DNA from: JAFDZO01 sp041859205
Lineage (GTDB): Bacteria > Bacteroidota > Ignavibacteria > Tepidaquicellales > Tepidaquicellaceae
NCBI GenBank assembly: GCA_041859205.1
Contig: JBHEKU010000313.1
Coordinates: 1-39,284 of the forward strand
Length of the DNA stretch: 39,284 nt
Direction of reading: 5' to 3'
Numbering within the stretch: the stretch's first letter is position 1; every line of letters begins with the position of its first letter. The notes under the pieces are model-generated. The model worked only from the letters and a program-made list of their open reading frames with translations. It did not search any database and was not told where the DNA came from. Position numbers and translations under genes: made by a program. Shown one piece after another: positions 1 to 8,190 of this stretch.

Positions 1-801
1 CAGCCAGATCTTCCTGAATAATTTACCTGCTGTTGTAATTCTGAAATCGTTCTCGAATTTTCCGCCCTGCTTCAGATTATTTTTTTTATAAATATATTCC
101 TGAAGGTATTCTGCATAAGGATGCATAGTGCGGAATTTATAGACGCGGATTATCTTACCGCCTTTTCCGATTCTTCTCATTCTGATAAGAGGTCCGTAGC
201 TAGGCTTCATATCATAAGAAGGCTCTTTTACTTTTCGTGTTACGAAGAAAAGATTATTATTTATTTCCTGATACTCTATTATTTCAAATCCGCAAGAGAC
301 AAGTCTGCCAAGAGTTTCAGCTACTGAAAAAACTCTGTTGCGTCCTTTTGTTAATGCGAAATAAATTCTTTTAGTTACAGACCACTTTGGAAATACTCTT
401 TTTAAAATGTAATCAAGAGTGTAATAAGGATAGGAAATTATTTTCGGAAATTTTTTAAGTATTCTTTGTTTGCGTTCGAAAGATGTTTCAACATAGCTGA
501 TAAATTTTCCGCCCGTTTCAAGTTTTTCGTTTACCTTTTCGAAAAATTTATTGAGAAGCCTTACATCATTTATTCTCTGAAGATTTACAATATATGGCTG
601 GCCTTTGGAAAGGAATTCAAGATGTGAACTTTCTTTTGCAGTTAAAAAGCTTGAGTGATCAAACCTTTCGATATGCTTGCGAATGTACTTTATAACTTCT
701 TTACTAGGCTTGTAATATTTTTCGGACTTAACAAATTTAAATATGCCCGGATTGGCTGTCTCTATTGCGGCAATATCTATATTTGGCTTAGTAATATTCA
801 A
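1..801 (-). CDS. Sugar transferase (initiating phosphoglycosyltransferase family) with N-terminal methyltransferase-like domain, 3' part cut by the left window edge
   Basis: Reading the minus strand, an open frame follows a stop at 829-831 and runs off the left edge (267 codons seen). No ATG is available near the start; TTG at 799-801 is the best start. Residues about 68-187 resemble a degenerate SAM-methyltransferase fold (NLQRINDVRLLNKFF, then LETGGKFISYVE). From about 188 the bacterial sugar transferase domain begins: RIGKGGKIIRVYKFRTMHP at 210-228, then FRITTAGKLFRKIWL at the edge, just before the expected DELP catalytic motif. This family transfers a sugar phosphate to undecaprenyl phosphate to start a repeat unit. 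The hydrophobic re-entrant helix that normally precedes the domain is absent. It is the last gene seen in the locus. Family assignment is firm; start and exact activity are less sure. Confidence 0.8.
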   Translation of the reverse strand, partial: MNITKPNIDIAAIETANPGIFKFVKSEKYYKPSKEVIKYIRKHIERFDHSSFLTAKESSHLEFLSKGQPYIVNLQRINDVRLLNKFFEKVNEKLETGGKFISYVETSFERKQRILKKFPKIISYPYYTLDYILKRVFPKWSVTKRIYFALTKGRNRVFSVAETLGRLVSCGFEIIEYQEINNNLFFVTRKVKEPSYDMKPSYGPLIRMRRIGKGGKIIRVYKFRTMHPYAEYLQEYIYKKNNLKQGGKFENDFRITTAGKLFRKIWL

Positions 802-997
802 TATCTCAAAGGGGGAAAAATATTTAGTTTATCTTACAATACAGATTACTTCTAAATTTTCTCGTAGTTAATATACCTTAAAATAGAATAAAAAACAAAT
901 AAAAGTTTACAATAATGTCCTTTCAAAAATCCTGCTTTTCAGACTGCAAAAAACTTTAAATTTGTAATTATTAATTATTTACATCTCAAAATTCTTA
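802..997. other. Longest gene-free stretch in the window, no recognisable element
   Basis: This AT-rich gap of 196 bases separates the DUF354 glycosyltransferase stop from the TTG start of the sugar transferase. I looked for a hairpin with a T-run, for the Bacteroidota TAnnTTTG promoter element and for a strong Shine-Dalgarno sequence. I found none that I would defend. A promoter for the sugar transferase may lie here, but the sequence does not show it clearly. Confidence 0.5.
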
Positions 998-2134
998 TTA
1001 AATTTCCGCTTTTGTATCGTATTTTCCGAATGATTTTAAAATAGCCGGATTAGCTTTCCATTGCTCAATACTTTTAGGATAGTTTTCATAAAGCCATATC
1101 TGTAAATCGCTTAAATCTATTGTTTTGTCAAGCATGTTGTTCATTCTTCTCTTCCACTCAGTTTTCAAATCAGGAATGTTCATCAGCTCTTCTACTTTTT
1201 CAAATAATTTTTCTCTGTCCTTCGTTAAAATTCCGTAGCCAAGTTTATAGTTCAGTTCCATGTCGTTCAGGTAACCGATCTTTCCGACGAAATCATTAAA
1301 TCTTATATACGGTACTCCCAGCATTCCGGCTTCAGATGACATTGTCTGGGAATCACCGATGAATAAGCTTGCACCTGCAAGTATGTGAGTAATATCTTTC
1401 GGCACAATTTTTAATCTGTATTTTTCGAACTCTTCAAGTACGGGACGCTCGGAATTTATTATTACTCTTCCTTTTTTCTCGAGCATGGAAATCAATCTGC
1501 GGCAGTCATCGTTTGTAATCCCCGTCATGCCAACATCATGAGTTGCCGTTAATGATACAAGACGTATTATAAAATATGTTTGATTTTTCAATCCATCCTT
1601 TAGGCCATACTTTTCTAAAACTGATTCATCAATTCTGAAATGATTGGGATGCAGGTAGGCTGAAGCCTTAAATCCTTCGAAGCCTATTTTTTTATTGTTA
1701 TACTTTCCGAAGTTTGTAATGGCAGGGGCTAAAGTATACGTTCCGGTTTTTTGTAATATAAAAGATTCCGGTACGGCTGTGATATCATCATCTGCAAAAA
1801 AAATTGTGGGCACTCCTCTTAATCTTCCTACGATTGTCAGCAAGTCATCCGTTACAAATAAATTATATTTTTTGCCGCTCGTAAATTTGAACAGGCGCCA
1901 GATACTTCTTATAAGATTTATTCCTGCGCCAAGGTATGTTGGTATGCCTTTTATTTTTCTTCCCTGCGGAAAAATGTTTGTGTACTTCCATCCTTCTTTT
2001 TTAACTAAGTCTTCAAGCACATCTTTTGATGTGATAACAATATCGACTTCATGTCCCCGCCTTATAAGCTCGTTAATTGTTATTCTATAGAGATGATACT
2101 TAGACGGATGTACGAAGAAAAAAAGAAAACGCAT
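998..2134 (-). CDS. DUF354 (COG1817)-type predicted glycosyltransferase
   Basis: This 378-residue protein has the GT-B look of the DUF354/COG1817 family, which is related to the UDP-GlcNAc 2-epimerase and MurG fold. The N-terminus is a Rossmann half (MRFLFFFVHP, RGHEVDIVITSKDVL) with an FFADDD stretch near residue 115. The C-terminal half carries THDVG at 198-202 and the donor-side segment DSQTMSSEAGMLGVP at 261-275. There is no signal peptide or membrane segment, so it is probably cytoplasmic or peripheral. It starts at ATG 31 bases after the acyltransferase stop. Substrates cannot be read from the sequence. It is one of few glycosyltransferase candidates in the locus, so it is a possible transferase for the nonulosonate (inference). 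Confidence 0.75.
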   Translation of the reverse strand: MRFLFFFVHPSKYHLYRITINELIRRGHEVDIVITSKDVLEDLVKKEGWKYTNIFPQGRKIKGIPTYLGAGINLIRSIWRLFKFTSGKKYNLFVTDDLLTIVGRLRGVPTIFFADDDITAVPESFILQKTGTYTLAPAITNFGKYNNKKIGFEGFKASAYLHPNHFRIDESVLEKYGLKDGLKNQTYFIIRLVSLTATHDVGMTGITNDDCRRLISMLEKKGRVIINSERPVLEEFEKYRLKIVPKDITHILAGASLFIGDSQTMSSEAGMLGVPYIRFNDFVGKIGYLNDMELNYKLGYGILTKDREKLFEKVEELMNIPDLKTEWKRRMNNMLDKTIDLSDLQIWLYENYPKSIEQWKANPAILKSFGKYDTKAEI

Positions 2135-2165
2135 TTATAATTTATTGAGAAGATTTAAATTTTAC

Positions 2166-3215
2166 TTAGTCCAGCCGATTGCATCGAATACCGTAACGCG
2201 ATAAGAACATTGTTATCTCTTCGCCGATTGCAGATGTCCCGATTCGTTCTTTCGTGCGAAGATTTATTACCATTTTAAATTTTCCCGCAGCAGATTTTGT
2301 ATCTGCATCAGGAGAGTCCATTAATAAAACATTATCTGCTGCAATAGTATCGCTATAAAAATTTTTATCGGGAACATAAACCATACTTGAATTCGTTTCA
2401 GTGTTTTTTAAATCCATCACAAATTTATTCATAGATTCATCAAAGCCTGAAACACTAAATCCGTTGTAAGAAATAAAATTTATAAAATCCGTAAAAATAT
2501 TTTTTAAAATTACCGTTCTTTTTTCTTCCGTTAGCTGCGGCGGATAATTTTCAACAAGTACTTTGGCAGGCGAACCTGCAGCAAGTGAATTAGCAGGTAA
2601 ATTTTTCGATACTAATGAGTTTGCCCCAATCACAACATTATCCCCTACAGTTACACCCGGCATAATAAATACTCTCCATGGCAGCCAGACTTTATTTCCC
2701 AATGTAATCGGAGCAAATGTAACAGGAAAACCATCAATCTGCGAAAGCCATGAGCCGTGAGTAAACAGCAGACAATGTCCGCCAATTCCTGTATCATCAC
2801 CTATGGTCAGCGGCTTTGTAGGATTAAGATATGAATACTCCATTACAATTACACGCTTGCCGATTTTTATAATCGAGTCAGGATTTTTTATCCCTGCAAT
2901 TACAACCTGTTCATTTATTCTGGTATCTTCTCCTATTTTAACCTGTTCTGTATCTATAAAAACAAAATGACCGATCTTAACAAACCGGTCAATCTTTATT
3001 GACTTCGCTCTCACAACTGTCATCATTCCTATACTTGTATTGCTTTGTATATCTACATTCTTGCCAACAATTACCGTACCTAAGCCTATTGAAACGTTTT
3101 CACCAAACTTATAACCCTTACTCTTATAATATAATATTTTCAGAAATGACGGAAGAAAACCAATGAGCAGCATCTGCTTTACCGGAATTCTGTTTTTCTT
3201 GATAAGAGTTTTCAT
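2166..3215 (-). CDS. Left-handed beta-helix (hexapeptide-repeat) acyltransferase with unexplained C-terminal domain
   Basis: The protein has 349 residues. Hexapeptide turns fill about 35-222 (GENVSIGLGTVIVGKNV; IGDDTGIGGHCLLFTHG; VTVGDNVVIGANSLVSKNLP; AAGSPAKVL). His153 in FTHGSW is in the usual position of the catalytic base of maltose/xenobiotic-type O- or N-acetyltransferases. Residues about 230-349 form an extra domain of roughly 120 residues that I do not recognise; typical family members are near 200 residues. The likely role is acetyl-CoA-dependent acylation of a sugar nucleotide or lipid-linked sugar in the cytoplasm. It lies in the operon between the CE4-like deacetylase and the DUF354 transferase. 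It could be the missing N-acetyltransferase of a diamino-sugar path, but it lacks a visible PglD-type N-terminal domain. Confidence 0.85.
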   Translation of the reverse strand: MKTLIKKNRIPVKQMLLIGFLPSFLKILYYKSKGYKFGENVSIGLGTVIVGKNVDIQSNTSIGMMTVVRAKSIKIDRFVKIGHFVFIDTEQVKIGEDTRINEQVVIAGIKNPDSIIKIGKRVIVMEYSYLNPTKPLTIGDDTGIGGHCLLFTHGSWLSQIDGFPVTFAPITLGNKVWLPWRVFIMPGVTVGDNVVIGANSLVSKNLPANSLAAGSPAKVLVENYPPQLTEEKRTVILKNIFTDFINFISYNGFSVSGFDESMNKFVMDLKNTETNSSMVYVPDKNFYSDTIAADNVLLMDSPDADTKSAAGKFKMVINLRTKERIGTSAIGEEITMFLSRYGIRCNRLD

Positions 3216-3232
3216 GGGGGATTTTTTATTTC

Positions 3233-4018
3233 TTAGAATTTTTTCTGGGAGTTCTTTTTTACGATAATTCCCTTCACAACATTTTTCACACTCTGCATCA
3301 CATACTCTGATACATACGGAAGTATATTATTGTTCCATCTTTGCGGATGAGTTGTCATCATTATTTTTTTCGGAAGCTTATTATTTTTAAATGCATCAAT
3401 AACTTCAAAAGAAGTTTGAAGATTTAACTTATACGGGTCGGTTTTCACTTTATCCCGTACACTTACTTTCTCTCCGTTCCAGCTTCTACCTGTATCGGTT
3501 AAATATCCGAACACAGAAAAATCCACATCGTAATACGGCTCGCCGATAATTCCGTAATCTCTGTAATTTATTTTATCCCATATCTGCTTGTTATCAAACT
3601 TAGACATCGGGCTGCCGTGCATACAAATTGTTACAACGGGATAATATGTTCTGAAGTATTCTAAGTTCTTTTCAAATATTTTTACAGCTTCATCATAGTT
3701 TCCGTTTGCCAAATCCATTTCTTCATAGTGATAACCTATTTCATGTCCCAGATCTCTTATAGCATTTATAACTTTAGGGTCGTTGCTTGAATCTACAATT
3801 CTGAAATAATATGTTGATACTATGCCCAGCTTATTTTCAATCTGTGCAGTTGCTAATGAATTATACGGCAGCTTATCAACATCATGCCTCAGCAAAATCA
3901 GTTTTTCATGTTCGCTTTTTCCGTTAAGATAATTTTCGAACGAATCAAATTTATATCCTACATCAAGCGCAGCTTTCAGAATATTTTCAAATGCCGTTAA
4001 AGTAAAATCTAATGCCAT
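3233..4018 (-). CDS. Polysaccharide deacetylase-like (CE4/NodB-fold) protein, variant metal site
   Basis: This 261-residue protein has the NodB-fold hallmarks: LLRHDVD at 42-48 (the catalytic-base Asp and metal Asp of CE4 correspond to D46/D48) and GHEIGYHYEE at 91-100. The canonical second metal His, four residues after His97, is Met101 here. CMHGSP at 132-137 offers another His. There is no signal peptide, unlike extracellular chitin or peptidoglycan deacetylases, so it probably acts on a cytoplasmic sugar nucleotide or lipid-linked precursor. It starts inside a TAATG overlap with the glutaminase-amidotransferase, which suggests coupled translation and a related substrate. Substrate unknown; deacetylation of an N-acetyl sugar is the family-based guess. 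Confidence 0.75.
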   Translation of the reverse strand: MALDFTLTAFENILKAALDVGYKFDSFENYLNGKSEHEKLILLRHDVDKLPYNSLATAQIENKLGIVSTYYFRIVDSSNDPKVINAIRDLGHEIGYHYEEMDLANGNYDEAVKIFEKNLEYFRTYYPVVTICMHGSPMSKFDNKQIWDKINYRDYGIIGEPYYDVDFSVFGYLTDTGRSWNGEKVSVRDKVKTDPYKLNLQTSFEVIDAFKNNKLPKKIMMTTHPQRWNNNILPYVSEYVMQSVKNVVKGIIVKKNSQKKF

Positions 4019-6075
4019 TAAATTTTATCTCTGTAAAGTTTAGGAATGTTGTTAATTATTTTTATTGCCTTTTCAAAATCTACATTGATAGTATCAAAAT
4101 AAAACTTCAAAGATTCATATCGCGGAGCGTTTTCTTCCAAAATAAATTTCATTCCTTCTTCACGTGTTATCATTCCTTCTCTTATCTGATTGCTTCTGAA
4201 TGTATCTATCTCTGAAAATCCTGCTACCGAATAATAAATATAATTATAAAATCCTGCTGTACCGTCACCTATTCTCCATGTTGATTTTGTATCGGGAGCA
4301 GTTTCCCATTCATACTCATTTATAATAGTGCTTTCAATCTGATGCTCATCCCATTTAACATAATCAAAAAAGTGGTAATAGTCTTTTCTCTCTTTCACGT
4401 ATCGCGAAAGAAATGCGCCGAAGGAATCAACTAAAGATGAATTCAAGTAAGAGGGATTGAAAAGAAAATTGCTACCGTAAAATTTAAAAAGCTTCATCAT
4501 GTTCGTCAGTTTCACCGAGTCAATTCTTTTCTTATCAAAATCCAATCCTACTCCGCAGAAGCCGACTTTAAAATCTGTGTTCTCTAATTTATTAGAGCCC
4601 CATAGATTTAATTTTACTCCGGTTTTATTTCTCAGCTCCATTGTATGATAAATAAAATATTTATCTCCGACCATAAACAGAGGTATCATCCCAAGCGCCG
4701 GTTTTTTCAGCCACGCTGTTACATTTTTTCCAATGTTCTCGCGTTTCATTTTTATATCAGCCGAAACTAAAATATTTTCCACACCGAGCTTTCCTGTTAC
4801 GCGTGCAATATTTCTTCGCGCTAAATCAGTTACCATTCCCCAGTCGTAAGTAATAGTAATGGGATTCAGCTTTAGCTCTTTTTTTATTACGTGAAGTGAA
4901 TATGAACTATCTCTTCCACCGCTGAAAGGCACTATACAATCAGTCGCTCCTGTTTTGCTTCTGTAAGGCTCAACAAGCTCCATGAGTTTTTCCAGTGACT
5001 TCGGATTTCCCATCGGTTTATAATTATTGCATACATTGCAGACACCTTTATCATCATATTTTATAAACGGAAACGTTTCAGGCAGAAGGCATTTAGTACA
5101 CCGTCTGAGTTTTGCAACGTTCTCGTAATCATATTTAAGTAAACTTTTTAAATGCGCTTCCTGCGATGCAGAAATACTTGGCGCAGTATAAGTTGTTTTA
5201 CCTTCGGGTTTATAATCAATACTGAGTTTTTTATCAGAGTTAAAATCTATATTCTTTGATTCGTACGGTTCATTCGTTTTGATAAACTCATGCTCAAGTG
5301 TTTTAATATTGTACAAATATCCTGTGAATGCATGTACCTGCTTAATCGTATGCTCGCCAATCATATTTTGAATATGATTTATAGACATCAGCTCTTTTAA
5401 AAAATATTCTTCCGAAGCAAAAATTACAATATCGTTACGTGAATTATTTATCAAATAAAGCGAGCCGCAGTTCGTTACAAGCGATAAACAGTTTTTATCA
5501 TTGAACATAAAAGCAATCGATGCTGCGCCCTGAATATCATTAAAAACTTTTACAAAAGCCTCAGGAAGCGAGCTGCCTTCATTGATAAAACTCCTTATAA
5601 GAGATAAAAGGATTTCAGTATCGACTTCAAACTCACGGTTCAGATCAGTAAACATTTCCCAAAGGTCATCTACGTTGGTAATGATACCATTATGAATACC
5701 AACTATACCGTCTTTTATTACAGGCTGATTGTTGAAATCGAGAAGCTGTGTTCCGTTTGTTACAAGACGCGAGTGGCCAGTTAATGCAAAAGGATGTTTT
5801 ATAATTGAATTCAGTCCGCTCTTATCTAATCCGTTAGCCTCTAAATAAAATTTATCGAACTTACCGTTATCAATTAATTTCGAAACAGTTTCTGCGCCTT
5901 TGATAACAGAAATTTTCCCGTTATCATTTTCTTTGCCAGGATTATATATTGAGAAGCCGGCGGATTCTTTTCCGCGCGACTCTGATAAAAGAGCAAGCTC
6001 TTCAGTTAATTTTTTTATAAATTTATAATCGTAATCCGAATTTTCTTTAACGATTAAACCAAATATTCCGCACAT
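4018..6075 (-). CDS. Class II glutaminase fused to WbpG/PseA-type N-acetyl-sugar amidotransferase
   Basis: This 685-residue chain has two parts. Residues 1 to about 260 are a GlmS/PurF-type (Ntn) glutaminase: Cys2 after the initiator Met, SRGKESAGFSI, GHSRLVTNG at 100-108 and GIHNG at 126-130. Residues about 322-685 match the N-acetyl-sugar amidotransferase family: zinc-ribbon pairs Cys326/329 and Cys346/349, then the PP-loop ATP-pyrophosphatase signature PFSGGRDSS at 383-391. No SIS isomerase domain is present, so this is not glucosamine-6-phosphate synthase. The predicted reaction turns an N-acetyl group into an acetamidino group with ammonia from its own glutaminase, where WbpG-type enzymes otherwise use separate HisH/HisF subunits. 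It overlaps the deacetylase start by one base (TAATG). The activity is inferred; the domains are clear. Confidence 0.88.
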   Translation of the reverse strand: MCGIFGLIVKENSDYDYKFIKKLTEELALLSESRGKESAGFSIYNPGKENDNGKISVIKGAETVSKLIDNGKFDKFYLEANGLDKSGLNSIIKHPFALTGHSRLVTNGTQLLDFNNQPVIKDGIVGIHNGIITNVDDLWEMFTDLNREFEVDTEILLSLIRSFINEGSSLPEAFVKVFNDIQGAASIAFMFNDKNCLSLVTNCGSLYLINNSRNDIVIFASEEYFLKELMSINHIQNMIGEHTIKQVHAFTGYLYNIKTLEHEFIKTNEPYESKNIDFNSDKKLSIDYKPEGKTTYTAPSISASQEAHLKSLLKYDYENVAKLRRCTKCLLPETFPFIKYDDKGVCNVCNNYKPMGNPKSLEKLMELVEPYRSKTGATDCIVPFSGGRDSSYSLHVIKKELKLNPITITYDWGMVTDLARRNIARVTGKLGVENILVSADIKMKRENIGKNVTAWLKKPALGMIPLFMVGDKYFIYHTMELRNKTGVKLNLWGSNKLENTDFKVGFCGVGLDFDKKRIDSVKLTNMMKLFKFYGSNFLFNPSYLNSSLVDSFGAFLSRYVKERKDYYHFFDYVKWDEHQIESTIINEYEWETAPDTKSTWRIGDGTAGFYNYIYYSVAGFSEIDTFRSNQIREGMITREEGMKFILEENAPRYESLKFYFDTINVDFEKAIKIINNIPKLYRDKI

Positions 6076-6081
6076 AAATTA

Positions 6082-7260
6082 TTAAGATTCAGATTTTTTA
6101 TTTTCGTACTGCAAACGTGTCAGCGCAAGATACATCCATGCCTGCGACCATCTCATATAAGGAATTTTTATATCGTAATTTTTTAGTTTCCTGTAATAAA
6201 ATCTTCCGTCGTTCTTATCCTGCATATTTTCTATAGTCCACTCTGCAATTTTATTTGCAAAGGATAAATATTCTTTATTATAATTTTTAAGTAAAGCAAA
6301 AGTTATTATTCCCTGTGACTGATTATGAATTTCAACAGGATAAATTTTCGGAAGTCTCCACAACGATTGTCCGTTATCATAGAACTGTTCTTTCTTGTAA
6401 TACTCAAGTCCTTTACTGATTGAATTTTTATATTTCTCATCATCGAAGCCGGTGTATTTACAAATCTCAGAAATTGATTCTATGTTATATCCCTGATGAA
6501 AATCTGTTTGCGCTGATTCCTTTCCTGTTTCAATATCAACTTCGTAATTCCATAACCCGTTAGGCAGCTGATAGCTTACAACGAAATCAATTATCTGCTT
6601 TGCTTTATTTTTGAATTCTTCGTTGCCGTTAAATGAATAAGTTTTAGCAAGAATTTCTCCACCTAAAAGTGTCGCATTAAAGCACGCATCTTTTAGCACC
6701 GGAGTATAGCTTATACAAAGTCCTCTTTCAGTTTCAACCTTCGGTAAATCTTTTAATAGAAAATCACAAATACTGATTAAAACTTCCTTAGCCTTTTCAC
6801 TTTTTGTAGTAAGGTAGTATTGAAAAATTCCTTTGCCTATAAATGAAGTCGCTACGATATTTGGAACGTAAGGCTTTACATATTTTATCGGATTTGCCCA
6901 GCCGAAATTATATCCCCAGCAATATCCTGAATATCCTTTTGAATAATTATTGATAAGCCAGTTGAAAAGCTCTTCCATCGTCTCTCTTGTTTTTTCATCT
7001 TTGGTAAGTTCGTATTGTAATGAGTAAGCATATAAAAGAAGTCCGTGGCTTTTAGGATTTATTCCTTTTTTAATTCCAAGCAGCGGGCGGATATTGACAG
7101 GATTTCTCTTCTGTATCTGAATGGCAATTGCCGAGACCCACTTCCCCATTTTATCTATGGGAAGAAATGTGTTCAGCGTATCGTATGGATCGTATCCTTT
7201 GAATTTTTCCTTCTCTATAAAAGAGCGGACTTTATTCACCGATTCAGAAATTCGTGTCAT
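6082..7260 (-). CDS. Six-hairpin (alpha/alpha-barrel) protein of unknown function
   Basis: The 392-residue protein is made of repeated helical hairpins with aromatic and Gly-rich turns (GYCWGYNFGW, LPNGLWNYEVD, TDFHQGYN, DKNDGRFYYRKL), the pattern of six-hairpin glycosidase, lyase and epimerase-like proteins. It lacks a signal peptide, which points to a cytoplasmic role on a sugar intermediate rather than secreted degradation. It follows the SGNH gene by 12 bases and precedes the amidotransferase by 6, so it is co-transcribed. Similar proteins occur in polysaccharide clusters near bi-domain oxidoreductases. I cannot assign catalytic residues; lyase, epimerase or hydrolase are all possible. 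Confidence 0.65.
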   Translation of the reverse strand: MTRISESVNKVRSFIEKEKFKGYDPYDTLNTFLPIDKMGKWVSAIAIQIQKRNPVNIRPLLGIKKGINPKSHGLLLYAYSLQYELTKDEKTRETMEELFNWLINNYSKGYSGYCWGYNFGWANPIKYVKPYVPNIVATSFIGKGIFQYYLTTKSEKAKEVLISICDFLLKDLPKVETERGLCISYTPVLKDACFNATLLGGEILAKTYSFNGNEEFKNKAKQIIDFVVSYQLPNGLWNYEVDIETGKESAQTDFHQGYNIESISEICKYTGFDDEKYKNSISKGLEYYKKEQFYDNGQSLWRLPKIYPVEIHNQSQGIITFALLKNYNKEYLSFANKIAEWTIENMQDKNDGRFYYRKLKNYDIKIPYMRWSQAWMYLALTRLQYENKKSES

Positions 7261-7272
7261 TAAAATAGCCGG

Positions 7273-8190
7273 CTACTTATTTTCATTAATCCTTTGAACA
7301 AGTTTTTGAGAGAATATTACTGCTCCGCTGTCATTTAAATGTTTAACATCTTTGAAAAGCTCTTTATTCCCCAGAAAGGTTTTATCTGAAGAATAATCCC
7401 AGAAGGGAACATTCATTTCCTGAGAAATCTGAGCTCCCATCTGCAATGAATGCAAATCAGTATTTTCGAAATATGGGGAAACAACTACAAACAATTTTAT
7501 CCCTGCGTTTTTGCATCTTATAATAACATCTTTGAAAGCGTTAATTTTATTTGAATCAATTTTTTCTTTAACTAAAGGCAAAGGCTTAACATCGTAATCA
7601 ATTTTTCCTGTCAGCGGTACATATCCCTGTATATCTTCTTTTCTTTTTTTATTGAATTCAAGATTACCAACTGCTATGGTCAATATTATAGAATTAAAGG
7701 GATACATCTTTGAAAGCAGTTTTAACTTCTCATATTTTCCTTTGAGTTCAATTGTGCTTTCCAGTTCTTTTTTATGACTGGCGTAGTATGGCAATAAGTC
7801 AGCTAGCCTGTCATAGCTTGATTCGGTATATACAAATTCATCAGCATTAAAATCCAGAACAATATATTTGGGCGAATATCTGCTTATCACACACTTTATC
7901 AAAGCGTCTTCAAACAAAATAAACTGCCCGTCGATACCGGCATTATAAAAAGAGAGCTTTAATGAATCCTGAAAAACATTTGGTACATAATGATGGTTAG
8001 CCCTGGAAGAACCGAATATCAGCATTTCTTCTTTTGTACCCTCAATTACATAGGTGAGCCTGTACTGATAACCTGAAGATTGTTTGAAATAAAAATGATT
8101 CAGAACTTTACCTATAGCAAAATCGATTACAAAAAAAATTGCAAACAGAATCAATAATCTTATAAAAAATTTTGAGTACTTATTCTCCAT
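7273..8190 (-). CDS. Membrane-anchored SGNH-hydrolase-like protein, partner of the MBOAT acyltransferase
   Basis: The protein has 305 residues with one N-terminal membrane segment (about 8-28) and an outside domain carrying the SGNH pattern: FGSSRAN with Ser61/Ser62, a GIDG turn near 85, VVSPYF, and a C-terminal Asp281-x-x-His284 catalytic pair. Such AlgX/AlgJ/DltD-like proteins take an acetyl group from an MBOAT protein and place it on the polymer in the periplasm. The start codon overlaps the MBOAT stop by one base (TAATG), which supports a functional pair. Length and layout fit an O-acetyltransferase partner better than a free esterase. Activity is inferred from motif and neighbour. Confidence 0.75.
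   Translation of the reverse strand: MENKYSKFFIRLLILFAIFFVIDFAIGKVLNHFYFKQSSGYQYRLTYVIEGTKEEMLIFGSSRANHHYVPNVFQDSLKLSFYNAGIDGQFILFEDALIKCVISRYSPKYIVLDFNADEFVYTESSYDRLADLLPYYASHKKELESTIELKGKYEKLKLLSKMYPFNSIILTIAVGNLEFNKKRKEDIQGYVPLTGKIDYDVKPLPLVKEKIDSNKINAFKDVIIRCKNAGIKLFVVVSPYFENTDLHSLQMGAQISQEMNVPFWDYSSDKTFLGNKELFKDVKHLNDSGAVIFSQKLVQRINENK

Noticed and set aside
4018..6075. Glucosamine-6-phosphate synthase (GlmS)
   Set aside because: The N-terminal glutaminase fits, but there are no SIS domains; the C-terminal half has a zinc ribbon and PP-loop instead.
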